From a candidate division CSSED10-310 bacterium (GTDB lineage Bacteria; CSSED10-310; JAFGDC01): a stretch of 6,592 nucleotides of DNA. Position numbers and translations under genes: made by a program. Shown in pieces: positions 1-5,849 of the stretch. Where the stretch lies: NCBI GenBank assembly GCA_016932295.1, contig JAFGDC010000616.1:1-6592 (forward strand), given 5' to 3'. A model generated the notes under the pieces. The model searched no databases. It was not told where the DNA came from and saw only the letters and a program-made list of their open reading frames with translations. Numbering within the stretch: position 1 is the first letter of the stretch; the number at the start of each line of letters is the position of its first letter.

Positions 1-396
1 AAGGGGCGCGCCAGCGACCGGTTGAAGCGCATGTACGAGGCTGTGCTGGAGGCGCAGGAGGCGTCCATGAGCGAACTCGGGCCCGGCGCGGATGGCAAGA
101 GGGCGCACGAGGCGGTGCTGGAGATCTATCGCCGGCGGGGGTACAAGACCCGGCTCACCAACGGCCGGATCGAGGGATATTTCCACGGCACGGGGCATGG
201 TGTCGGTCTGGAGATCCACGAGGCGCCCTCCATCGGCGGGGGCAGCGTGACCTTGCAGCCGGGTCACGTGGTGACGGTGGAACCGGGGCTCTACTACCAC
301 GAGGACGGCGCGGTGCGGCTGGAGGACACGGTGGTGATCACCGCGGACGGCTGCCGTAACCTGATGAGCTATCCCAAGGTGTTGGAGGTTCCCTGA
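1..396 (+). CDS. M24 family metallopeptidase (Xaa-Pro aminopeptidase/prolidase-like), C-terminal part
   Basis: The reading frame is open from the first base, so the gene begins outside the window; 131 C-terminal codons and a TGA stop are visible. The pita-bread fold signature of family M24 is clear: HGTGHGVGLEIHEAP (visible codons 62-76), with the metal-ligand His in GHGVG (codon 66) and the second His in IHEAP (codon 73). The two C-terminal metal-ligand Glu residues follow, in VTVEPGLY (codon 94) and VRLEDTVVIT (codon 108). The two Asp ligands expected upstream lie outside the window. Family members use a two-metal centre to remove an N-terminal residue before Pro or to split X-Pro dipeptides, usually in the cytoplasm. 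The LEDTVVIT ending is more like PepP/PepQ than methionine aminopeptidase. The frame closes normally, with no sign of decay. Aminopeptidase P and prolidase cannot be separated from this fragment. The next gene is about 494 bases away, so it is probably a separate unit. Confidence 0.93.
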   Translation, partial: KGRASDRLKRMYEAVLEAQEASMSELGPGADGKRAHEAVLEIYRRRGYKTRLTNGRIEGYFHGTGHGVGLEIHEAPSIGGGSVTLQPGHVVTVEPGLYYHEDGAVRLEDTVVITADGCRNLMSYPKVLEVP

Positions 397-630
397 CCCG
401 CGCGGATCACGAAGCGATCGGTGCCGGGACAGTCCTCTCTGTGTCGAATCAGTCGGGAGTCCAGGGATCACCCAGGAAACATCCTGTCGATGCACTGGCG
501 GTGCTGATACCTGTCGAACACCGGTTTCCCCGTGCCTACCTCCCTCGATGGTGATCGAACAGAGGGTGCGGGTGGGGCTGAGGGGTGAAGGCGGTTCCGT
601 TGATGGCGCGGAACATCTGTCCCGACCCGC

Positions 631-659
631 TTGACACCGGCCCATGGCTCACATAAAGA
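631..659 (+). promoter_or_regulatory. Possible sigma70-type promoter for the M14 carboxypeptidase gene
   Basis: A perfect -35 hexamer, TTGACA, lies at 631-636. The possible -10 elements are poor: CATAAA at 652-657 (15-base spacer, 4 of 6 matches) or TAAAGA at 654-659 (17-base spacer, 3 of 6). Transcription would start near 665, leaving a leader of about 225 bases before the ATG at 891. No better paired promoter was found closer to the gene. GATAAT at 858-863 resembles a -10 element but has no recognisable -35 partner. Confidence 0.3.
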
Positions 660-855
660 GGAATCGTATCTGGTTTCTATCCGGAGACAGCCATTTCTCG
701 TTCCGCTGCTTCCATCAGGGCGATCGGCTGTGCGGGTTTGCGTCACCTGTACGCTTGATTCCCCGATGTCAATGCACAACAGAAAGGTGCTCGTTTCGGA
801 AAAGGCAGCCCTGTCGTTATCGTAGGCTGGTGGCGCCGTTTTCAAGAGGATCGGG

Positions 856-866
856 ATGATAATCAT
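856..866. promoter_or_regulatory. Palindrome ATGATAATCAT, possible operator
   Basis: The sequence is a perfect 5-bp inverted repeat around one central base (ATGAT-A-ATCAT). It includes a -10-like GATAAT and ends 14 bases before the Shine-Dalgarno sequence of the M14 gene. The 11-mer is identical to the central 11 bases of the classical 19-bp Fur box as I recall it, but the outer four bases on each side do not match. A metal-responsive operator is therefore only a guess, and the palindrome could arise by chance. Confidence 0.22.
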
Positions 867-880
867 GCAAGTACGGCAGT

Positions 881-886
881 GGAGGG
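881..886 (+). promoter_or_regulatory. Ribosome binding site deciding the M14 start
   Basis: GGAGGG (GGAGG at 881-885) sits five bases before ATG 891, which is ideal spacing. An in-frame GTG at 879 would add four residues but overlaps this site and has no ribosome binding site of its own. The ATG is therefore the better start and leaves a clean signal peptide. A 5-bp arm GATCC (886-890), ending directly at the ATG, is complementary to GGATC at 848-852; this is short enough to be chance. Confidence 0.8.
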
Positions 887-890
887 ATCC

Positions 891-3572
891 ATGACTCATT
901 TTCGCACGTTCGCGGCTCTCCTGGTTGTGTTCGTCGTTGTCTTCAGTGCTGGAGCGCAGGCGTTTCCTTCCTTCGCGGACAACATGCTTGTGCGCGTGTA
1001 TCTCGACCAGCCTTGGTATGATCTGCCGCAACTCGCGGCGCTGCACCTGGATCGCGCTGGTCAGAGCATCAGGGAGAACTGGATCGATTTCGTCGTGAAT
1101 GACGAGGAATACACGGCGATCACGGCGATGGGATACCTGGTGGAGATACTGCGCACGGCAGGCGATCGCGCGGTGGATCAGAATTATAAGACGCCGGCGG
1201 AGATATCCACCATCCTCCACGGCTACGCAACGATGTATCCGGACCTGACGAAACTGGAAAGCATTGGTTACAGCATCGAAAACCGCGATATCTGGGCGTT
1301 GAAAATCTCTGATAACGCGGATCAGAACGAGGATGAGCTGCGGATTCTGTTCACCGGGGCGCATCACGCTCGCGAGGTGATGAGCATGGAAGTGCCGCTG
1401 GACATCATTGCGTGGCTGCTGGAGAACTATGCCGGCAATCCTGCCGCGCATGAGTGGGTGGACAACTACGAAACCTGGGTGGTGCCGCTGGTCAATCCGG
1501 ACGGCGTCAACTATGTCTGGACCACCTATGATATGTGGCGCAAGAACAGGCGCAACAATGGCGGCTCCTATGGGGTGGATTTAAACCGGAACTATCCTCT
1601 GGCCTGGGGTTCGTGCAATGGGTCAAGCGGTTGGGGGATCATGGATGATTACCGCGGTCCGGCACCTTGTTCCGAACCGGAGGTCCAGGCGCTGCTGAAT
1701 TTCGTCGACGGCAGGAACTTCGTATTCTCGATTTGTTATCACAGCTACAGCGAACTGGTTATTTATCCTTACGGTTGCAACAACCAGTACACTCCCGATC
1801 ATACGGTGATCGCGCAGATCGGACAGGACATGGCGGCGGGTATGAGGCGCGATGACGGCGGTTACGGGTATGAACCAGGGATGGGGTGGGAAACGCTCTA
1901 TTCCACCGACGGCGACAGCGACACCACGCTGTATGGGCACCACGGCATCTTCGCGTACACGGTGGAGGTCAACGCCAGCACGTTCCATCCCGCCTGGACC
2001 ATGCGCGACCCTACCTGCGAGGGCAATCGCCATGGGTGGCAGCACCTGTACAGCCGGATGTCCGGTCCCGGCGTCACCGGTCATGTCTATGATGCCTGCT
2101 CGGGTGAGCCGATGAGCGCCATCGTCCTGCTCGATGACAGGTCATTCACCTACGGTGAATCGGCACGCCGCAGCGAAGCGCTGCACGGCCGCTATCATTG
2201 GATCACCACACCGGGAGTTCACAACCTGACCATCAGCAAAGTGGGATACGAAACCCAGACCATCATCTTCAACACTGTCTCCCAAATGGCCGAATACGAT
2301 GTGCCGCTCATGCCTCTCAATGCAAGGGGGCTCATGGTGAACAGCTTCTCCATTGATGACAGCGCCGGCGATGGCGATGGTGCCGCGGATCCTGGTGAGC
2401 ACGTTCAACTGGAGATTCTGGTTCAGGCCATGGGTGGGGATGTCACCGGCATAACGGCCACTGTGACATGTTCCGATCCCTACGCCACCATTACGGGGGG
2501 TCAGATCGAGTATCCGGACATCCCGAACGGGCAATCGAGAAGCTGCTCGGGCGCTGCGCCGACGGTGAACATCGATGCCGGCTGCCCCGAGGGGCGCGTG
2601 GTGGAGGTGGAAATAACCTTCGCGGCAGATGTGTCACTGTGCAACGACTCTGATGCGCTTGCATTCGAGGTGACCTCGTACCAGTGTCCGATTTTCGCGG
2701 AGCGGCTGGACAACGATCCAGGATGGAGTATAACGGGCGGCGAATGGGCGTTCGGGCAGCCCACGGGTCAGGGCGGTGCGCAAGGGAACGCGGACCCGGC
2801 CGGCGGTCACTCCGGAAACTATGTGTATGGCACCAACCTGAACGGTGATTACGCCAACAACTGCGATTGCGCGCTCATCACCGAACCCTTCGACTGTTCA
2901 TACCTTGACCACGCGGAGCTGCGGTTCTGGCGCTGGCTCAATGTCGAGGCGCCGGCCCATGATCACGCCCGTGTCGAAATCGATGGCGGCGACGGCTGGC
3001 AAACCATCTGGCAGAATGCCGGCGCGGTGACGGATGCGGCATGGACGCAGGAGGTTCTCGATGTGTCGCAATGGGCGGATCACTCGCCGGCTGTACGTTT
3101 CAAGTTCAGTCTTGTCTCCGATGCGACCGACGCCTACAGCGGCTGGAACATCGACGATCTGGAACTCTGTGGTTTCGGCGGCGCCGCCACCCCCACGCCA
3201 AGCCCGTCTCCCACACCTCCACCCACCGACATCACCGTGGGTATAGAAACGAACCAGGCATACTATTTCTCGGGTGATCCGTTTATCCTGACCCTGTCCG
3301 TCGCCAACCACGGACCGGCCACGACCGTGCAGCAGTACGTCATCCTGGATGTGTTCGGCATGTACTGGTTTCACGATGACTGGTCCAGCGAACCAGACTC
3401 CACCATCCGCAGTCTCCAGGCGGGCGCATCGTGGCAGGACACCATCCTTGATTTTACCTGGCCCGCCGGCGCCGGGACGGCTGATGACGTACGCTTCTGG
3501 GCGGCCATGCTCATCCCCGATACTTCTACCCTGGCCAGCAATATTGACTATTGTGATTTCGGGTGGAGATAA
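891..3572 (+). CDS. Secreted zinc carboxypeptidase, family M14 (carboxypeptidase T-like), multi-domain
   Basis: This 893-residue protein removes C-terminal amino acids from peptides outside the cytoplasm. Residues 1-24 form a signal peptide (LLVVFVVVF core, cleavage after AQA). Residues about 29-92 look like the pro-region of bacterial carboxypeptidase T enzymes. The catalytic domain spans about 101-388. Zinc ligands are His159 and Glu162 in HHARE, with substrate-binding Arg161, and His284 in CYHSYSE. Asn232-Arg233 in DLNRNYP bind the substrate carboxylate. Tyr337 and catalytic Glu359 lie 22 residues apart, as in carboxypeptidase A, within YSTDGD...YGHHGIFAYTVE. Next come a carboxypeptidase regulatory-like beta sandwich (393-475), an Ig-like domain (about 482-597), a MAM/jelly-roll-like domain ending SGWNIDDLELCG (599-762), a linker TPTPSPSPTPPP, and a C-terminal beta domain (780-893). 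Sixteen Cys residues after the signal peptide suggest disulfides. It is far longer than a plain M14 enzyme because of the C-terminal modules. All catalytic residues are intact. Substrate preference is not determined. Confidence 0.93.
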   Translation: MTHFRTFAALLVVFVVVFSAGAQAFPSFADNMLVRVYLDQPWYDLPQLAALHLDRAGQSIRENWIDFVVNDEEYTAITAMGYLVEILRTAGDRAVDQNYKTPAEISTILHGYATMYPDLTKLESIGYSIENRDIWALKISDNADQNEDELRILFTGAHHAREVMSMEVPLDIIAWLLENYAGNPAAHEWVDNYETWVVPLVNPDGVNYVWTTYDMWRKNRRNNGGSYGVDLNRNYPLAWGSCNGSSGWGIMDDYRGPAPCSEPEVQALLNFVDGRNFVFSICYHSYSELVIYPYGCNNQYTPDHTVIAQIGQDMAAGMRRDDGGYGYEPGMGWETLYSTDGDSDTTLYGHHGIFAYTVEVNASTFHPAWTMRDPTCEGNRHGWQHLYSRMSGPGVTGHVYDACSGEPMSAIVLLDDRSFTYGESARRSEALHGRYHWITTPGVHNLTISKVGYETQTIIFNTVSQMAEYDVPLMPLNARGLMVNSFSIDDSAGDGDGAADPGEHVQLEILVQAMGGDVTGITATVTCSDPYATITGGQIEYPDIPNGQSRSCSGAAPTVNIDAGCPEGRVVEVEITFAADVSLCNDSDALAFEVTSYQCPIFAERLDNDPGWSITGGEWAFGQPTGQGGAQGNADPAGGHSGNYVYGTNLNGDYANNCDCALITEPFDCSYLDHAELRFWRWLNVEAPAHDHARVEIDGGDGWQTIWQNAGAVTDAAWTQEVLDVSQWADHSPAVRFKFSLVSDATDAYSGWNIDDLELCGFGGAATPTPSPSPTPPPTDITVGIETNQAYYFSGDPFILTLSVANHGPATTVQQYVILDVFGMYWFHDDWSSEPDSTIRSLQAGASWQDTILDFTWPAGAGTADDVRFWAAMLIPDTSTLASNIDYCDFGWR

Positions 3573-3638
3573 ACGGGTCGCGGCGAGTTACTTCAAGTGA
3601 CCGCGCCCATGGGAGAGATTGAAATCAGGAGATGCCGG

Positions 3639-3664
3639 CGCGGCGGAGGCTTTCTCCCGTCGCG
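3639..3664 (+). terminator. GC-rich stem-loop after the M14 gene, possible terminator
   Basis: Bases 3639-3648 (CGCGGCGGAG) pair with 3654-3664 (CTCCCGTCGCG) around the loop GCTTT. The stem has ten pairs, including one G-U, with a single bulged C at 3658. It lies about 67 bases after the M14 stop. No T tract follows directly; the nearest T-rich run begins at 3689, after a weak TGTG/CACA pairing (3670-3673 with 3685-3688) that is followed by TTTT. It may stop or protect the M14 transcript, but it is not a textbook intrinsic terminator. Confidence 0.33.
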
Positions 3665-3717
3665 GCAGGTGTGCCTGTAAAAGACACATTTTCATCTTGT
3701 TGCTCTTGTTTGATTTT

Positions 3718-3768
3718 CCAGTGGTTCATCCGAACCAGGGTGCAGCGGCGACCAAGATGAACCGCTGG
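3718..3768. repeat. 13-bp inverted repeat with an alternative inner hairpin
   Basis: CCAGTGGTTCATC (3718-3730) is complementary to GATGAACCGCTGG (3756-3768), with 12 Watson-Crick pairs and one T-G wobble (3722 with 3764), around a 25-base loop. The left arm can instead form a local 6-bp hairpin, TGGTTC (3722-3727) with GAACCA (3732-3737), around ATCC. The two structures exclude each other. No T tract follows on either strand. The site could be a structured RNA element or a protein-binding site; its function is unknown. Confidence 0.6.
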
Positions 3769-3790
3769 CGTTACTCGACCATGACAAGAC

Positions 3791-3819
3791 GCGGTCAGCA
3801 GACAGGAGGTGGTGACCGC
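3791..3819 (+). repeat. 7-bp inverted repeat with a strong Shine-Dalgarno in its loop
   Basis: GCGGTCA (3791-3797) pairs perfectly with TGACCGC (3813-3819) around a 15-base loop. The loop holds AGGAGGT (3804-3810), a near-ideal Shine-Dalgarno sequence, nine bases before ATG 3820. That ATG opens only a three-codon frame (Met-Arg-Glu, stop at 3829-3831) and directly abuts the stem. It may be a remnant of a lost gene start, a leader peptide, or chance. Confidence 0.45.
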
Positions 3820-3923
3820 ATGCGGGAGTGAACTGACAGCCCTGGTGTGCCGGGGTAACGCGCCGGACTGGTCAAGTGCGCCCTGGGTGCAGCCTGATTC
3901 GTCCGCCCACCGCCCCGCCAAAT

Positions 3924-3949
3924 CAGCGGCGCCAATAGCACCGCCGCTG
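3924..3949. repeat. 8-bp GC-rich inverted repeat
   Basis: CAGCGGCG (3924-3931) and CGCCGCTG (3942-3949) are perfect complements around the ten-base loop CCAATAGCAC. The stem would be stable in RNA, but no T tract follows, so it is not a standard intrinsic terminator. It lies about 94 bases before the -35 element of the next promoter. Confidence 0.5.
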
Positions 3950-4042
3950 GAGGCATGCGATGGCTTATGTTGTCAGGCAACCTCACCTCACCTCCAGACC
4001 ACTGCAGGCTTGTATCGAAACCAAAGAGAACAAAAGTTAATA

Positions 4043-4071
4043 TTGACAATGGTTGTCAGTGTATCAATAAT
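4043..4071 (+). promoter_or_regulatory. Near-consensus sigma70 promoter for the two-gene unit
   Basis: The -35 hexamer TTGACA (4043-4048) is perfect. The -10 hexamer AATAAT (4066-4071) matches the consensus at five of six positions, and the spacer is exactly 17 bases. The surrounding DNA is clearly richer in A and T than the rest of the window. Transcription should start near 4078, giving a leader of about 60 bases before ATG 4141. A vegetative sigma factor is assumed from the hexamers. Confidence 0.78.
4044..4058. promoter_or_regulatory. Inverted repeat over the -35 element, operator-like
   Basis: TGACAA (4044-4049) and TTGTCA (4053-4058) form a perfect 6-bp inverted repeat around TGG, sharing five bases with the -35 hexamer. 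A dimeric regulator bound here would block RNA polymerase. I cannot assign it to a known regulator family. Confidence 0.5.
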
Positions 4072-4089
4072 GTATCATTGTTTTGATAC
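4061..4089. promoter_or_regulatory. Triple GTATCA motif over the -10 element and transcription start
   Basis: GTATCA occurs at 4061-4066 and 4072-4077, spaced 11 bases (about one helical turn), and as its reverse complement TGATAC at 4084-4089. The outer copies extend to a 7-bp inverted repeat, GTATCAA (4061-4067) with TTGATAC (4083-4089). The inner pair makes an 18-bp palindrome-like site with a 6-base spacer. The copies surround the -10 hexamer and the predicted start point, as expected for a repressor site. The cognate regulator is not visible in the window. Confidence 0.5.
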
Positions 4090-4131
4090 CATGAAGTGGT
4101 GCCGCGAGTGATGGTTCTGGATCTGTAAACT

Positions 4132-4136
4132 GGAGG
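4132..4136 (+). promoter_or_regulatory. Ribosome binding site of the tail-fibre-like gene
   Basis: GGAGG lies four bases before ATG 4141. This supports the first Met rather than the in-frame Met at codon 5, and leaves a basic n-region (MKVR) for the signal peptide. Confidence 0.75.
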
Positions 4137-4140
4137 ATAC

Positions 4141-5808
4141 ATGAAAGTACGGATGGGACTACTGTGGGTGTTTTTCTGTGTTTTGATTATAGCGGGAGCC
4201 GTGGGACTGGTGTGCGCTGCTGACGGCGAAGGGCCGGTACCCATTTCACGGCCGCAGGAGGCTGAAGGCGGTCGTAATCCGGGTGGATTCACCATCGAGG
4301 GCGCCGGCGCGGAACTGGTGGTGAACTCTGATCTGGGTACGGATGCAGGTCTCGTTTTCATGGAGAACGGCCTTTCCAACTGGACGATCTACTGTGACGT
4401 CTCGGCTGGGGACGATCTTCGCTTCGCCAGTGGGGACAATGAAGCTCTTGTCATCGCGACGGATGGGGCGATTTCCCATAACTATCAAGGTGCGGGCAAT
4501 GCACTCTGGGCTTCCGGTGAAACGTCGTTGGCGATGTACCTCATCAGAAACGAATACGCCGGGACGGGATATGCCATTTCGGCTGGCATGAACTCAAGCT
4601 CCGCCAGCGCATCTTCGTACGGCGTGTACGGATACAACTACGGGAGTGGTTATGGCCTCTATGGTAAGGCTTATGCCAATAGCGGGACCGGTCTCTACGG
4701 GACCAATACCAATACCGGCACCTTCGGTCATATCGGGTCGACATCGTATGGTGTATATGGGAATTCAGGATTGAACGGCAACCATGGAATCCTTGGTTAT
4801 GGCTTAACAAGCGGCGGATTCTTTTCGAACTCGATCGGTAATTCCGCGTATCTCAGCACCAGCAACAACAGTGTCTATGGGTGGTTATCCAGTGTGAATC
4901 CGGGTGACTACGCCATCTATGGGTACGGCGTTCATTTCGGCGGGGACGATGGAACAAGTTACCAAGTGTCCGACACGCTCGGTGGCATTAAAGGATACAA
5001 TTACTACGGAAATTACTACACATTTGGCACCGCCGGTTATTCGGATCTCGATTACAACCGTTGCGGTGGAACCTTCGGAGGCTATAGCGCCGGGTCGATC
5101 TGGGGTTGTCTCTGTTATAAGAATTCGGCGAACAACTCATATGGCGGTTATTTCACCAGCTACACCTCCGGTTCCGGCAAGGTCGTGGGCGATGTGGTCG
5201 CAGGTATTGGCCTGAGCGCTTCCGGTAACCTGTTGGGCGGTTGGCTCAGGGGTGAGACGTACGGGCAGTATGTGCGCGGCAAACGCTACGGCCAGTATGT
5301 CCACGGCGATACCTATACCAATGGCGTGGTTGCTTCCATACAGGAGACCGGGGGCGAGCGACTGACGGTTTATGCGCCGGCTTCGGAAACCATAGATATA
5401 TACGCCTACGGTGTGGCCATGCTGGATGCGGGTGAATTGCATGTGCGGTTTTCCGATACATTCACAAAACTTGTGGCTGATCCGGACAAGGTGGTGGTGA
5501 CGGTGACGCCCATGGGTCGAAGCGCCGGAATATACCTCAGCGAGGTGAGTGACGGCGGCTTCGTGGTGGTTGACGAGTCGGGGGAAAATTCCCCGGTGCG
5601 GTTCAGTTGGATCGCCATAGGTCCTCGCAAGGGATTCGAGACGCACGAGACGCCGGTGGAACTGTTAGCTGCTGATTTCGATGACCAGATGGAGCAGGTG
5701 ACCCTGAGCGACGTTGATACCGGCATCACTGCGCGGGGTTTATATTTTGACAAGGAACTGCATTTCGGTACGCCACCCGTTCAACCCGCACCGAAAACGG
5801 TCGAATAG
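4141..5808 (+). CDS. Exported tail-fibre-like Tyr/Gly-rich repeat protein of unknown function
   Basis: This 555-residue protein has no known enzymatic motif. Residues 1-26 form a signal peptide (VFFCVLIIAGAVGLV core, cleavage near VCA/A). Cys25 is not in a proper lipobox, so it is probably not a lipoprotein. Residues about 58-113 resemble a module often seen before bacterial and phage tail-fibre-like repeats (AGLVFMENGLSNWTIY, then DDLRFASG, then LVIATDGAI). Residues 158-340 are rich in Tyr, Gly, Ser and Asn, with recurring YGVYG, YGLYG, GLYG and AIYGYG motifs suggesting a repetitive beta structure. Residues 369-397 hold three 9-residue repeats (GETYGQYVR, GKRYGQYVH, GDTYTNGVV). Residues 415-500 form a separate C-terminal domain (LHVRFSDTF, VVVTVTPMGRSAGIYLSEV, RFSWIAIGPRKGFE), a type I recall from hypothetical proteins of environmental bacteria. 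The end is Pro-rich. The signal peptide argues for a surface or secreted structural protein rather than a phage gene. It leads a likely operon with the next gene. Confidence 0.85.
   Translation: MKVRMGLLWVFFCVLIIAGAVGLVCAADGEGPVPISRPQEAEGGRNPGGFTIEGAGAELVVNSDLGTDAGLVFMENGLSNWTIYCDVSAGDDLRFASGDNEALVIATDGAISHNYQGAGNALWASGETSLAMYLIRNEYAGTGYAISAGMNSSSASASSYGVYGYNYGSGYGLYGKAYANSGTGLYGTNTNTGTFGHIGSTSYGVYGNSGLNGNHGILGYGLTSGGFFSNSIGNSAYLSTSNNSVYGWLSSVNPGDYAIYGYGVHFGGDDGTSYQVSDTLGGIKGYNYYGNYYTFGTAGYSDLDYNRCGGTFGGYSAGSIWGCLCYKNSANNSYGGYFTSYTSGSGKVVGDVVAGIGLSASGNLLGGWLRGETYGQYVRGKRYGQYVHGDTYTNGVVASIQETGGERLTVYAPASETIDIYAYGVAMLDAGELHVRFSDTFTKLVADPDKVVVTVTPMGRSAGIYLSEVSDGGFVVVDESGENSPVRFSWIAIGPRKGFETHETPVELLAADFDDQMEQVTLSDVDTGITARGLYFDKELHFGTPPVQPAPKTVE
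5251..5331 (+). repeat. Three 9-residue tandem repeats inside the tail-fibre-like protein
   Basis: Codons 371-397 encode three consecutive units of nine residues: GETYGQYVR, GKRYGQYVH and GDTYTNGVV. The first two share G, YGQYV and a basic last residue; the third has diverged. Their DNA is not identical, so the repeat is held at the protein level. It lies between the Tyr/Gly-rich region and the C-terminal domain. Confidence 0.65.
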
Positions 5809-5849
5809 GCGTGTCCTGGCGATCAGGAGATGCACCGAAAGGACGCGCC
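5808..5849 (+). promoter_or_regulatory. Intergenic hairpin masking the downstream ribosome binding site
   Basis: GGCGTGTCCT (5808-5817) pairs with AGGACGCGCC (5840-5849) over ten positions, with one T-G wobble (5812 with 5845), around a 22-base loop. The left arm begins at the last base of the upstream TAG stop. The right arm contains most of the AAGGA ribosome binding site (5839-5843) of the next gene and ends directly before its ATG at 5850. A ribosome finishing the upstream gene would cover the left arm and free the site, as in translational coupling. A second purine-rich motif, AGGAG (5825-5829), lies in the loop. No T tract follows, so it is not a terminator. Confidence 0.6.

Larger units (their letters stand above)
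397..890. other. Noncoding gap between the M24 and M14 peptidase genes
   Basis: I see no convincing gene here. Short open frames on both strands lack a ribosome binding site and have no recognisable protein composition. Weak inverted repeats are present: 460-477 (TCC.GGG pairing with CCC.GGA around ATCA, one A-A mismatch) and 545-558 (TCGAT/ATCGA around GGTG, with an outer CCC/GGG possible). Neither is followed by a T tract, so no intrinsic terminator for the M24 gene can be named. The octamer CCTGTCGA occurs twice, at 483-490 and 510-517. The downstream part holds the candidate promoter and palindrome listed separately. Confidence 0.6.
3573..4042. other. Noncoding gap rich in inverted repeats
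   Basis: About 470 bases lie between the M14 stop and the next promoter, with no convincing gene. Four or more inverted repeats occur in a row. The first, GGGTCGCGG (3575-3583) with CCGCGCCC (3601-3608), has one bulged T and begins three bases after the stop codon. The others, at 3639-3664, 3718-3768, 3791-3819 and 3924-3949, are listed separately. A T-rich stretch runs from 3689 to 3717. A pyrimidine repeat (ACCTCACCTCACCTCC) near 3980-3996 could pair with the GGAGGTG at 3805-3811. The region may hold terminators or a structured RNA, but no known RNA family was recognised. Confidence 0.5.

Noticed and set aside
631..859. Two overlapping short + strand frames (64 and 71 codons) before the M14 gene
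   Set aside because: Neither has a ribosome binding site or a recognisable protein composition, and the only candidate promoter in the gap overlaps their starts.
879..890. GTG at 879 as the start of the M14 gene
   Set aside because: It overlaps the Shine-Dalgarno sequence that serves ATG 891 and has none of its own.
468..1451. Long open frame of 327 codons on the - strand
   Set aside because: It overlaps the signal peptide, pro-region and active-site HHARE segment of the M14 gene, and its composition (Arg/His-rich, no motif) is typical of an antisense shadow of a GC-rich gene.
3619..4111. Short + strand frames at 3619-3831 and 3809-4111, and - strand frames over the same gap
   Set aside because: They run through the hairpins or the promoter, start at TTG or GTG or without support, and their translations show no family resemblance.
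4091..4128. Two overlapping mini-frames in the leader (ATG 4091 to TGA 4111, ATG 4111 to TAA 4128)
   Set aside because: The TGATG overlap is neat, but neither start has a Shine-Dalgarno sequence, so translation is unlikely.
4207..4221. Lipoprotein signal around Cys25 of the tail-fibre-like protein
   Set aside because: The residues before Cys are Gly-Leu-Val, which does not fit a lipobox needing a small residue at position -1.
4141..5808. Prophage tail fibre
   Set aside because: The protein has a clear signal peptide and no phage structural, lysis or integrase genes lie near it in the window.
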